From: Niallia taxi
GTDB taxonomy: Bacteria > Bacillota > Bacilli > Bacillales > Cytobacillaceae
Direction of reading: 5' to 3'
Assembly (NCBI RefSeq): GCF_032818155.1
Contig: NZ_CP102589.1
Coordinates: forward strand, 730,001-794,000
Length of the DNA stretch: 64,000 bases
In this document: in pieces, positions 16,841 to 25,111 of the stretch
How positions within the stretch are numbered: the stretch's first letter is position 1
How the letters are laid out: each line of letters begins with the position of its first letter
Notes under the pieces: generated by a model
Seen by the model: only the letters and a program-made list of their open reading frames with translations
Database searches by the model: none
What the model was told of the DNA's origin: nothing
Program-made: the position numbers and the translations under genes

Positions 16841-17239
16841 TCAATCCAAATAAAGCACGCCACCTGATGACACAGTAAACCCAGTTGTTTTGTAAAAGTT
16901 AGCATTATGCTCATCAAATGAAACAGTCAAAATGCCTAATCCAAAGCTTTTTGCCTCTTCAATTAAAGCCTTCACAAGCTTCACGCCAATGCCTTGCTTC
17001 TGCTTGCTTGGGTGAACGATAATATCCTCGACATATCCATGCTCAAGTCCCATCCCGCAAACATAGCCGAAAGCGATTAGCTTGCCAGTTTCATCCCGTG
17101 CACCTGCCCAGAAATTACATCTTTCAAATAAGGCAGGATAATCCTTATCTCGTCTGCCCCAGCCGACAGCCTCCCGCAAATCTGGGACTTCATTATCCTG
17201 AATCGGAAGATTGACCATTATTTGCACCTGCATTCGCAT
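16841..17239 (-). CDS. GNAT-family N-acetyltransferase
   Basis: A 132-residue single-domain acetyltransferase. The acetyl-CoA loop HPSKQKQGIGVKLVKALIEE (about residues 76-95) follows the strand YVEDIIV, and NANFYKTTGFTVSS is the usual C-terminal segment. ATG 17239 follows GAAGGGTG; a second in-frame ATG lies two codons in. The substrate is unknown. Confidence 0.85.
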   Translation of the reverse strand: MRMQVQIMVNLPIQDNEVPDLREAVGWGRRDKDYPALFERCNFWAGARDETGKLIAFGYVCGMGLEHGYVEDIIVHPSKQKQGIGVKLVKALIEEAKSFGLGILTVSFDEHNANFYKTTGFTVSSGGVLYLD

Positions 17240-17376
17240 CTACACCCTTCCTAAAAAACCCTGCTATAAAGCTATTATAAAGGAATAAATATAGGTCACC
17301 GACTATTTTTTTGCAAAAATAGAATCTTTATGAAGATCCATTCGTATAGTTACATCATGAGAGTGGGGTGATTAGC

Positions 17377-17760
17377 ATGGGAAAAACAAAAACAGTCATG
17401 ACAGGCATTTTATCAACGGCTGTCCTTATTGGTATTACAGGCTGCAGCAGCAGTGGAACAGCGACAGGTAATTCAAACAGCAATAGTGACATCCCGCCAG
17501 TTCCAGATGATACGAACTGTACAAATTGGGAATGGGATGATGATGATGGCGTTTGGGAATGTGAGGACAGCAATTCCCGCTACTATGGCCATTATTTTTA
17601 TGGTGGAAAATATTATAATTCCAAGTCGTCCTTGTTGAAAAATACAAGCTACAAGAAGCAACAGCAATCAAGCAGCTCCAGTTCGAGTGTGAGCGGCGGC
17701 AGTGACTCAACAAACAAAAGCAGTGGCTTCGGAAGCGGGAAGAAGAGCTACGGAGGCTAA
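17377..17760 (+). CDS. small lipoprotein with Ser/Gly-rich tail (YjfM/YgiB-like position)
   Basis: Lipoprotein signal peptide (hydrophobic residues 8-20, lipobox ITGCS with Cys about 23). An Asn/Asp-rich segment and an acidic aromatic patch follow, with two cysteines (NCTNWEWDDDDG, WECED). The protein ends in a Ser/Gly/Lys low-complexity tail. First gene of a four-gene operon with a DUF350 protein and a glutathionylspermidine-synthase-like protein, the arrangement seen for YgiB/YgiC and YjfM/YjfC in enterobacteria. ATG 17377 follows GGGGTGAT. Its function is unknown; the lipid anchor puts it outside the membrane. Confidence 0.75.
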   Translation: MGKTKTVMTGILSTAVLIGITGCSSSGTATGNSNSNSDIPPVPDDTNCTNWEWDDDDGVWECEDSNSRYYGHYFYGGKYYNSKSSLLKNTSYKKQQQSSSSSSSVSGGSDSTNKSSGFGSGKKSYGG

Positions 17761-17785
17761 TTAATGTTAGAAAGGAAGTGTAAAT

Positions 17786-18184
17786 GTGAACTTATATCTT
17801 AATTTCGGTTCTTATTTAGGAGTAGCAATCTTGCTGCTTGTCATCGGTATTCTGTTATTTATGTTAAGTACACCAAAAATAAATGAAATGAGGCTTATCG
17901 CTGAAAAAAACGTCAGTGCAGCACTGTTGCTTGGCGGTAAGGTGATTGGACTTGCGATTGTATTAGGAGCGGCAGCTGAATATTCTGTTTCACTTATAGA
18001 TATGGCAATCTGGGGGGCAATCGGAATTGTTTCGCAAATTATCGTATTTGTGCTGGCAGAGGTTGTGACAATCCGCTTTAGCATCAGCAATGCTATTAAA
18101 GAAGATAATCGGGCAGTCGGTGTTATGCTGTTTTCATTGTCGCTTGCAATTGGCTGGATTGTGGCAAAATGTCTGTCCTATTAA
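17786..18184 (+). CDS. DUF350 (YjfL-like) membrane protein
   Basis: A 132-residue protein with four predicted membrane helices (about 8-27, 48-66, 72-96, 108-128), matching the UPF0719/DUF350 family. It uses a GTG start at 17786 after AAAGGAAGTG. YjfL-type proteins are repeatedly found next to glutathionylspermidine-synthase-like ATP-grasp proteins, as here. The molecular role is unknown. Confidence 0.8.
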   Translation: MNLYLNFGSYLGVAILLLVIGILLFMLSTPKINEMRLIAEKNVSAALLLGGKVIGLAIVLGAAAEYSVSLIDMAIWGAIGIVSQIIVFVLAEVVTIRFSISNAIKEDNRAVGVMLFSLSLAIGWIVAKCLSY

Positions 18185-18199
18185 TGAGGGAGATGCAAA

Positions 18200-18655
18200 A
18201 TGAAGAAACTGACGTATTTTATTGATAAAGGAAACGGTCAATACGACCCGTTTTATGAATATGATGTTCGGGATGTCGGTGTTGATGAGCTGTATGCAAG
18301 GCAATTATGCACATACCTCATCTTAAGAGGACAGCAATATGAGCTTGTTTCCAATGAGATGGGTGGCGATGAAGAGATACTCGTTATCGAAGATAGAGGC
18401 AGAAATGTATCGGTTCTCGATGAAAAGAGCTACAGAGGCCAAGGTATTCATATAGAGTTCAGGAACCATCTGGAAGCAGATAACTACAAGCTATTATCTC
18501 ATATCCCGATTGCAAGCCATTTTGAGGTAATCCGCTATTTACTGAAGGATATCATTGATGTACCTAATGTTGGTCAAATGGAGGTAACATCAACAGAAAT
18601 CGATGAGGACAGAGGCGTTTATGTCTTGTACGTAAAGGATTTGGAGGAGGAGTAA
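18200..18655 (+). CDS. hypothetical protein in the GspS-like operon
   Basis: A 151-residue acidic soluble protein with no signal peptide or membrane helix, mixed alpha/beta by appearance. It begins KKLTYFIDKGNGQYDPFYEY and ends KDLEEE. It has a ribosome-binding site (GAGGGAGATG) and sits 15 bp after the DUF350 gene and 2 bp before the ATP-grasp gene, so it belongs to the same operon. Its position corresponds to YjfK (DUF2491) in the enterobacterial locus, but I cannot confirm homology by eye. Confidence 0.7.
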   Translation: MKKLTYFIDKGNGQYDPFYEYDVRDVGVDELYARQLCTYLILRGQQYELVSNEMGGDEEILVIEDRGRNVSVLDEKSYRGQGIHIEFRNHLEADNYKLLSHIPIASHFEVIRYLLKDIIDVPNVGQMEVTSTEIDEDRGVYVLYVKDLEEE

Positions 18656-18657
18656 GG

Positions 18658-19887
18658 ATGGATCGCCATATAATGGACAGAAGGCGCTTCTATTCACAAA
18701 TAGACAGCTTTTGGGCAGACCTTTATGGGGAGGAGTATGCCCTTTATGATGTGCACTTGTTAGAAAGAAAAGAGGTCGAAAAGATCCGTCTTATCAGTGA
18801 AAGAGTTGGTCATATTTTCTTCAAGGCATGGAGGCTTTTAAAGGAGGTACCAGACAGGACATTCAGAGAAATGGGCTTCCCGGAAGAAGTGTTTTCCTTC
18901 CTGCGCCTTGAAACGCTGCAACAGGCCAGCGTCATTTCAAGGCTAGATTTAATTCCTTATAACAACAGCTATAAATGCATTGAAATCAACGCAGATACGC
19001 CAACCTTTATTAAGGAGCTGTTTTCCACAAATGCCAAAGTTTGTGCTGAGTTCCATGTGGAAAATCCAAACGCCGACATGGAGGAGGCACTAAGAAAAGC
19101 TGTTCGCACCGCGATACAAGCTGCAGCGAAAACAAGTGGAAAGGCCAGCCCAACTGTTGCCTTCACTGCCCATGATGACAACATCGAAGATAAGGAAACA
19201 ATTCTATATTTACTGGAAATATCAGAGACGATTGGAACATACATACCGCTGCATATGCTGCAAATTGAAAGAGGCAAAGGGTTGTTTGATGTGGCTGGAA
19301 ATCAGATTGATATTTTGTACAGACAAACCTTTCCGATTGAAAACCTTATCCTTGATGAGGATGAGGAGGAAAATAAAATCGGTATTTGGCTGTTAGAGTT
19401 AGTCGAGCAAGGAAAGCTGTCCATTATCAATCCTCCGTCCGCATTCCTTCTGCAAAACAAGGCAGTTCAAGCAGTGATCTGGAGCCTTCATGAGGAACAG
19501 CACGCCTTCTTTACAGAAGAAGAGCATCAGTGGATAGAAAATTACTTTTTGCCAACCTATTTAGAGCCAGATCCATTTATAGAACGAAACACAGCATATG
19601 TGAAAAAGCCGGCATTTGGCAGAGAAGGAGACACTGTTGAAATCTACAAAGGAAGCGGCAAACTATCAACCGCAGACCCACAGCAGTCATATACCGACTT
19701 CCTGCCAGTCTATCAACAATATGTCGAGCATCCAAAAGCACCAATCAAAACAGAAAAAGGCAAGCAAGAAGCAAACCTCCTCGTCGGCAGCTTCCTTCTC
19801 AACGGAAAGCCATCAGCCATCGGATTTCGAGCCGGAGGAACCATAACGAATAACTTGTCTTATTATCTTCCAGTTGGCATTCGTTGA
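18658..19887 (+). CDS. glutathionylspermidine synthase-like ATP-grasp protein (YgiC/YjfC family)
   Basis: A 409-residue protein of the pre-ATP-grasp/GspS-like family. Signature pieces are KCIEINADTPT (about 102-112), YVKKPAFGREGDTVEI (about 311-326) and the ending GTITNNLSYYLPVGI. In true glutathionylspermidine synthases these residues bind ATP and peptide; stand-alone YgiC/YjfC proteins probably ligate an amine to a peptide carboxylate. Bacillaceae make bacillithiol rather than glutathione, so the substrate is likely different. ATG follows GAGGAG. Last gene of the operon. Confidence 0.85.
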   Translation: MDRHIMDRRRFYSQIDSFWADLYGEEYALYDVHLLERKEVEKIRLISERVGHIFFKAWRLLKEVPDRTFREMGFPEEVFSFLRLETLQQASVISRLDLIPYNNSYKCIEINADTPTFIKELFSTNAKVCAEFHVENPNADMEEALRKAVRTAIQAAAKTSGKASPTVAFTAHDDNIEDKETILYLLEISETIGTYIPLHMLQIERGKGLFDVAGNQIDILYRQTFPIENLILDEDEEENKIGIWLLELVEQGKLSIINPPSAFLLQNKAVQAVIWSLHEEQHAFFTEEEHQWIENYFLPTYLEPDPFIERNTAYVKKPAFGREGDTVEIYKGSGKLSTADPQQSYTDFLPVYQQYVEHPKAPIKTEKGKQEANLLVGSFLLNGKPSAIGFRAGGTITNNLSYYLPVGIR

Positions 19888-19910
19888 TATAGGGTGAGTT
19901 AAGATAACTA

Positions 19911-20257
19911 GAGAGCTAGGATAAAATTTTTTAAGTCTACGTTAGAACTGAACTTTTTAATCGATCATTACCGATTATTAGTTCAGTTTTTTGTGTTATC
20001 GGATTAAAAATCTTAGTGGAATGGAGCGGAGAACACTCGACTCCAGCGGGAAATAGAGGAAAGGATGAGACCCCGCAGGCGAAGACGAGGAGGCTCAGCT
20101 TCCTCCCCGCGGAAAGCGCGAGGACGAGCGCGCAATGAAACGAACTAATTTTGAAACCATATTCTATTTAGTCGCAAGCTTCATTGTTTCAAAGTTAGCT
20201 GTAATTATTATTTATTATTCGGATTTATAAAAACTATCATTTGTTTTGTCCCATTGT
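19911..20257 (-). repeat. ~350-bp MITE-like dispersed repeat, copy C (reverse orientation)
   Basis: Reverse-complement arrangement of copies A and B. The ends are GAGAGCTAGGATAAAA at the left and TTGTTTTGTCCCATT at the right. The GC-rich core lies around 20060-20130 (CTTCCTCCCCGCGGAAAGC). The hairpin near 19947-19993 pairs CTGAACTTTTTAATCG with CGATTATTAGTTCAG and has diverged from the other copies while keeping most of its pairing. Confidence 0.75.
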
Positions 20258-20268
20258 CATTACTAATG

Positions 20269-21168
20269 TTATTTTAAATAAAAAATAATATTATCCTTAC
20301 CTTGTTGGCTAAGATCAGAAACAGATGTATCTATATAGGACAGCCATTCCTCCTCCAGCTCTGTCAAAGACTTATTCAACACAGAAGAAACAGAAGCTTC
20401 CAAATTCTCCGTATTATAAATTTTGAACAGCTCTTCAAAAGAGTATTGATTAACGATGAATTGTATAAAGGAACCTGCTTCTACATAACTAATCCAAGTT
20501 TTATAACTCGTTTGAGTGTTACCTTCAATACTGAAATAATTCATGGCCGTTTCGGGATTACCCAGTTTACTTAGACTAATGACCTCTTGTTTCCCCTTAA
20601 GATATTTGACAATCTTATCAGGATTAACAGAGTTATTGGGAAAAACACTTTTATCTGGTTCTAAATAAAACTGCAAAAAAACAGCCAAACCTTCTTGTGT
20701 AAGAAAACCATAATTACCATAAAACTCATTGTTATCGCTGTTTCCAAACCCAAACAACGTATGTGAAAGCTCATGTACTAATAAATAATTATCACTATAC
20801 ATGTTGTATAATACAACTTTGTTCTTTTGAGCATAGCTAATTAAATTACTTTTATTAAGCTCAATCATTATTTTCTTTGGTGGAGTATAAGTAGGAGAGT
20901 CATTTAACTCCACCATTTTTTTATAGACTATTTTTAATTCATCTGTAAGTTTATTGATTTTATTAGAGCTTAATCCACTGTTAATGATTACAAACTTCCT
21001 GTTTTCATCATTCACGCTTATGTTCAGCTCTCTTTGTTCAATAAGCCCATCTTCATTATATGTATCGCTTACAGCTTCCGTTTGTCTATTAACAAGCAGT
21101 AAGGCAGTCATTATTAATGAAATAAGTAATATAATGACTAAACTTCTTTTAAATATGCTGTTCTTCAT
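20269..21168 (-). CDS. membrane-anchored gluzincin-type metalloprotease-like protein
   Basis: One N-terminal membrane helix (about residues 8-26) precedes an extracellular domain. LLVHELSHTLFG carries the zinc-binding HExxH (His132, Glu133, His136), and Glu159 in TQEGLAVFLQ is the likely third ligand, as in the peptidase MA/M1-like group. The later SYVEAGSFIQFIVNQYSFEELFKIY also resembles that group. ATG 21168 is assumed; an in-frame TTG at 21177 is better spaced from AGAGGTAAGG. It lies directly behind a small membrane protein gene, and its 3' end abuts repeat copy C. Confidence 0.72.
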   Translation of the reverse strand: MKNSIFKRSLVIILLISLIMTALLLVNRQTEAVSDTYNEDGLIEQRELNISVNDENRKFVIINSGLSSNKINKLTDELKIVYKKMVELNDSPTYTPPKKIMIELNKSNLISYAQKNKVVLYNMYSDNYLLVHELSHTLFGFGNSDNNEFYGNYGFLTQEGLAVFLQFYLEPDKSVFPNNSVNPDKIVKYLKGKQEVISLSKLGNPETAMNYFSIEGNTQTSYKTWISYVEAGSFIQFIVNQYSFEELFKIYNTENLEASVSSVLNKSLTELEEEWLSYIDTSVSDLSQQGKDNIIFYLK

Positions 21169-21185
21169 CTTCAACAATTTAATCC

Positions 21186-21380
21186 TTACCTCTTATGTTT
21201 ATTTTGATATATATAATCATTTGATTTTGCAGAATAATAGTTAGTTATTCCTCCAATAATTAATATGGCAAAAGACCCTATTCCAAAACCAATTTGATAT
21301 TTACCAACAATAATAAATCCAACCGTACTAATGATTAATAATGTAATCAAAATAATGAAAAAAACCTTAAGTTTATTCAA
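21186..21380 (-). CDS. small two-helix membrane protein
   Basis: 64 residues with two predicted helices (about 4-26 and 30-48) and a basic C-terminal tail. It begins with TTG at 21380, preceded by GAGAGGGA at 8-nt spacing. It is followed after 17 bp by the metalloprotease-like gene, so the two probably share a transcript and perhaps a function. No known family recognised. Confidence 0.55.
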   Translation of the reverse strand: MNKLKVFFIILITLLIISTVGFIIVGKYQIGFGIGSFAILIIGGITNYYSAKSNDYIYQNKHKR

Positions 21381-21611
21381 GCCGAATTCCCTCTCAACAA
21401 GTTATTTTGACAATCAATATATATATAATATTAACATAAATGTCAAAAAATTAGAAATTAACGAAAAATAACTTTAGTTGATAATGATTGGAATATTAAT
21501 ATCGTGAAATAGTACACGAGTGTTGTGTAATAAATAGAATGCTTTATTTTGTTTTTGATACTACTATTGAAAATTTAAGTACAATGGAGCTACTTGTTTA
21601 GTACAGTGTAA

Positions 21612-21821
21612 ACAGATGCTTCAAAATGTTTGGCGCTAGTTACGTTAGCAATAGGCTGCGGCAGTACAATATGCTCCCATGTAAATGACAATGCATTTTG
21701 GATTGTAAAGGAATATTCTGGCATGACATTAAAAGAAACATTCGGAACATATACCGTTCTTTCGACGATTTCTTCTGTCATTGGTCTGGTTTGCACACTG
21801 ATATTAGACTTATTTGTATAA
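21612..21821 (+). pseudogene. C-terminal remnant of a GntP-type gluconate permease
   Basis: The frame reads LVTLAIGCGSTICSHVNDNA and on through FWIVKEYSGMTLKETFGTY, then a final hydrophobic helix ending at a proper stop. This is the conserved last part of the gluconate:H+ symporter family. Upstream in the same frame is a stop at 21609-21611, and the preceding 230 bp contain nothing resembling the missing 380 or so residues. The fragment sits 21 bp before rpiB and probably marks a permease that once headed this operon. Confidence 0.75.
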
Positions 21822-21842
21822 CATATTATTGGAGGGATTACG

Positions 21843-22292
21843 ATGAAAATAGCAATTGGATGTGACCATGGCGGAGATAATTTAAGACCAAGCATTGCGG
21901 AATATTTACAGGAATTAGGGCATGATGTAATAGAGTATTTACCTAAGTCAGGGGAAAGTACAGACTATCCTCAATATGGAAAAATGGTAGCAGAAGATGT
22001 TGTTGCAAACAAAGTAGACGCAGGTATCTTAATTTGTGGAACTGGTGTCGGCATATCAATCGCTGCTAATAAGGTTAAAGGAATCCGAGCAGTTGTCTGC
22101 AGTGAGCCTGCAACAGCAAGACTATCGAAACAGCATAATAATACGAATATTTTAGCCTTTGGCGGCAGAATAGTCGGCAGTGTATTAGCAAAGGAAATCG
22201 TAAAGGCATGGTTAGATGCTGAGTTCGAGGGAGGCAGGCATGCAAGAAGAATTAGCATGATTGCAGATATGGAAGAAGAATCTCTATGCTAA
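21843..22292 (+). CDS. rpiB: ribose-5-phosphate isomerase B (RpiB/LacAB family)
   Basis: Aldose-ketose isomerase of the pentose phosphate pathway or of a rare sugar-phosphate route. It has MKIAIGCDHGG at the start and the catalytic Cys65 in ILICGTGVGISIAANK. His98 lies in KQHNNTNILAFGGR, and GGRHARRI at the end is phosphate-binding. At 149 residues it is full length. ATG follows GGAGGGATTACG. It is followed 21 bp later by a phosphofructokinase gene and preceded by a permease remnant. RpiB enzymes also isomerise allose-6-phosphate and others, so the true substrate may be a rare sugar phosphate. Confidence 0.88.
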   Translation: MKIAIGCDHGGDNLRPSIAEYLQELGHDVIEYLPKSGESTDYPQYGKMVAEDVVANKVDAGILICGTGVGISIAANKVKGIRAVVCSEPATARLSKQHNNTNILAFGGRIVGSVLAKEIVKAWLDAEFEGGRHARRISMIADMEEESLC

Positions 22293-22313
22293 CAAGGATC
22301 GGAGGAATAGAGA

Positions 22314-23240
22314 ATGAAGAAGCTCGCAGTCATTACGAGCGGTGGTGACGCACCGGGAATGAATGCTGCCCTTTTTGGAGTCGTGAAGGCAGCAGCCAGA
22401 CATGATATGGAGGTTTACGGTTGTGTAAATGGCTATATTGGCATTATTAAAGAAGAATTTATGCTGTTAACAGAAGCAGAGCTATTTAAGGTCATTGATG
22501 TTGGCGGAACCATTCTCGGCACCCAACGATTTCCCGAATTTGCAGAAAAGGAAATCCAGATAAAAGCAGTAGATATCTTAAAGAAGCATGAAATAGAGGG
22601 CTTAGCTGTAATCGGCGGGGACGGCAGTTATCACGGAGCAAGAGCTTTATCGCAATTAGGCTTTCCTGTTGCCGCCATTCCTGGCACGATAGATAATGAT
22701 ATCGCCTTGACTGATATCACACTCGGCTTTCACACAGCCGTAGAAAATGCAGTGGATGCCATTGATAAAATAAAAACATCAGCAGCAAGCCATAAACATA
22801 TTTTCGGGATAGAAGTGATGGGGCGGCAAGCCTCTGATATTGCGATCTGGGCAGGACTGGCAACAGCCGCTGACGGCATTATCGGAACGAACAACGACTG
22901 GAATTTAGAGAAAGTGCTAGAGGGAATAAAAATGTCTGCTGGAAAAAGCCAAATATATATATTAGCAGAGGGAGCCATTAGCGCGGAGCAATTTAAAGCC
23001 GAAATTGAAAGTCACTCTGAATATAAAGTCCACCCATTAGTACTTGGTCATATTCAACGAGGCGGCAAACCATCTGTTACAGACCGGATTATGGGCATAA
23101 AATTTGGAGAGCAAAGTGTAAAAACTCTGCTTGAGGGCAGGACGGGTGTTTGCCTTGCTGTTCAAAACAATCAGATTGTGGAGTTAGAATTGGATAAGGT
23201 GCTTAAAACTTCTAATAACGAACCGTTTCTTCCTTATTAA
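22314..23240 (+). CDS. ATP-dependent 6-phosphofructokinase paralogue (PfkA family)
   Basis: Group A phosphofructokinase with intact catalytic residues: GGDAPGMNA (10-18), GGDGSYHGA with Asp103 and Gly104 (ATP- rather than PPi-type), and GTIDNDI with catalytic Asp127. MGRQASDIA and HIQRGG are in their normal places. At 308 residues it is slightly shorter than the usual 319. The housekeeping pfkA of Bacillaceae sits with pyruvate kinase and acetyl-CoA carboxylase genes; this copy is instead paired with rpiB. It probably serves a sugar-specific pathway yielding fructose-6-phosphate or a related hexulose phosphate. Confidence 0.87.
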   Translation: MKKLAVITSGGDAPGMNAALFGVVKAAARHDMEVYGCVNGYIGIIKEEFMLLTEAELFKVIDVGGTILGTQRFPEFAEKEIQIKAVDILKKHEIEGLAVIGGDGSYHGARALSQLGFPVAAIPGTIDNDIALTDITLGFHTAVENAVDAIDKIKTSAASHKHIFGIEVMGRQASDIAIWAGLATAADGIIGTNNDWNLEKVLEGIKMSAGKSQIYILAEGAISAEQFKAEIESHSEYKVHPLVLGHIQRGGKPSVTDRIMGIKFGEQSVKTLLEGRTGVCLAVQNNQIVELELDKVLKTSNNEPFLPY

Positions 23241-23267
23241 GTGAACAGAGATAATAGTATCTGAGGG

Positions 23268-23293
23268 AAAGCTGCTGATGGCAGCTTTTTTTA
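23268..23293 (+). terminator. terminator of the rpiB-pfk operon
   Basis: 8-bp stem AAAGCTGC/GCAGCTTT with a TGATG loop and a following T-run. Confidence 0.85.
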
Positions 23294-23413
23294 TTTACGC
23301 ACATTTTGGCAATCAACCCTTCCTTTCTTTATACTTTCTTTATACTTTTCTAGATAAATTATTTAAACCTGTCATTTATTCTAAGTTCATCATAACGGAA
23401 AGGGCGAATAACG

Positions 23414-24331
23414 ATGGCAGAAACAATTCTTAAAGCCACGAATATTACAAAATTATATGGCAAGCATAAAGCGCTTGATAAGGTTTCGATTGAAATTAAA
23501 CGAGGAATGATTTACGGGTTGATTGGGGAGAACGGTGCCGGCAAATCAACCTTTATGCGGATTATTATGGGGCTAATTACAATTAATGAGGGCGACATGG
23601 AGCTGTTTGGTGAAACTGGGATGAAGGGCTTGCAGCTTGCGAGGCGGAAAATGGGACAATCCATTGAAACGCCTGCACTTTACCCAGAATTAACGGCTCG
23701 TGATAATTTGAAGGTACAAGCGGCAAATGGTGGTGTCAGTGAACGGGAGGTCGAGGACTTATTAAGACTAATGAACCTAAGTCATACTGGCAAAAAGAAG
23801 GCGAAGAATTTTTCGTTAGGAATGCGGCAGCGGTTAGCTATTGCGTCTACACTTATAACAAATCCAGAATTTCTTATTTTAGATGAGCCAACAAACGGAC
23901 TTGATCCGTCGGGTATAGTGGAAATGCGTGAAATTATTCAGCGTTTAGTGACAGAACGGGGCATTACTGTGTTACTTTCAAGTCACTTGCTTGATGAACT
24001 CTCCCAAATCGCAACACATTATGGTATTTTGCATGACGGCAAGCTCATCAGTGAGTTTTCCCGTGAGGAGCTAGCAGCGAAAACCCGCCAATACATTGAG
24101 CTAGAAACAACAGAGGTTCAAAAGGCAGTTGTCGTATTAGATGAATTAGGAATAAATGATTATGCAGTCATTAATGGAACAGAAATTAGCATTTATGAAC
24201 AATTAGAGGCTGTTGCGCGCATTAACCGGTCATTAGTATTAGCGGATATTAATGTTTTGCGCATTGGTGTGACTAGACAAAAACTCGAAGATTATTTCTT
24301 GCAATTAACAGGAGGTGCCACGAATGCTTAA
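23414..24331 (+). CDS. ABC transporter ATP-binding protein (BcrA-like)
   Basis: A 305-residue ATPase with Walker [10 protein letters not shown] (about 39-47), signature FSLGMRQRLAIAS, Walker B FLILDEPTNGLD and H-loop LLSSHLLDE. The C-terminal 80 residues match the accessory domain of BcrA-type subunits. These pair with an ABC-2 permease and export peptide antibiotics or lipids, often giving resistance to bacitracin or lantibiotics. It is the first gene of an ATPase, permease, response regulator, kinase operon. Confidence 0.9.
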   Translation: MAETILKATNITKLYGKHKALDKVSIEIKRGMIYGLIGENGAGKSTFMRIIMGLITINEGDMELFGETGMKGLQLARRKMGQSIETPALYPELTARDNLKVQAANGGVSEREVEDLLRLMNLSHTGKKKAKNFSLGMRQRLAIASTLITNPEFLILDEPTNGLDPSGIVEMREIIQRLVTERGITVLLSSHLLDELSQIATHYGILHDGKLISEFSREELAAKTRQYIELETTEVQKAVVVLDELGINDYAVINGTEISIYEQLEAVARINRSLVLADINVLRIGVTRQKLEDYFLQLTGGATNA

Positions 24332-25103
24332 TCTTTTAACAGCGGAAAGAATCAAGCTGCTTCACAGTAAAAAGTTATGGGTGGTTTTAGCTATTTTCAC
24401 GGCACTTCCAATCCTGCAAGTTATAAATACGAATTGGAATGTTAGTAATGGGGCGAAGCTTGTTCAAGCTATTGATACAGTCGTTAATGGAGCAACAAGC
24501 ATTTTGATGATGGAGAAAAATGCCTTGACGATTTTACTCATCATCAGCGCCTTTATTAGCTTTTTTATTGGCGAAGAATTCCAAAATGGAACGGTTCGCA
24601 ACGCCTTATCATTAGGCCGCAGCCGCATACATTATTATCTGTCAAAATTGATTATTGCCGCAGTTCTTTCACTTATTGGTGTGATCACCATGACAGGGCT
24701 CGGTATGGCAGGCTTCTCTACTGTTTTTGGCTTTGGGGAAATTGCGCATATCAGTGATTACACTTCGTTTGCGATTAAATCATTTAGTACATTATATCTG
24801 CTCATATTGGCGAACGTTTCTATCTATATTTTAATTACCTTTTTAACAAAAAGTACTGGAATTTCTCTTATTTGGAGCTTTCTTTATACGATGGGAACAG
24901 GCTTTGGCGCAGGCATTTTTCAGCAAACCGAGCATTTTAAGGAGCTTACCTTTTGGTTCACAGAATCATTCTTGTTTTATTCTGATTTTGCCGCACCAAT
25001 CGATATCTTAAAATATCCTAATATGGTATTAGTAAGTGTAATTACAATCGTGGTATCATCAACGGTAGGAATCCTTCTGTTTAAACGAACAGACATAAAG
25101 TAG
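24324..25103 (+). CDS. ABC-2 type permease
   Basis: 260 residues with six predicted membrane helices (the first near 17-35, the last near 236-254). The cytoplasmic motif EEFQNGTVRNALSLGRSR is typical of BcrB-like permeases. ATG 24324 has AGGAGGTG directly upstream and overlaps the ATPase gene by 8 bp, so the two subunits are coupled. Its partner is the upstream ATPase; the substrate is not predictable. Confidence 0.87.
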   Translation: MLNLLTAERIKLLHSKKLWVVLAIFTALPILQVINTNWNVSNGAKLVQAIDTVVNGATSILMMEKNALTILLIISAFISFFIGEEFQNGTVRNALSLGRSRIHYYLSKLIIAAVLSLIGVITMTGLGMAGFSTVFGFGEIAHISDYTSFAIKSFSTLYLLILANVSIYILITFLTKSTGISLIWSFLYTMGTGFGAGIFQQTEHFKELTFWFTESFLFYSDFAAPIDILKYPNMVLVSVITIVVSSTVGILLFKRTDIK

Positions 25104-25111
25104 GGTAAAAG

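Noticed and set aside
21479..21510. Fur-box-like string TGATAATGATTGG
   Set aside because: Only one half matches the 7-1-7 consensus and no iron gene lies nearby; the flanking genes are a small membrane protein and a permease remnant.
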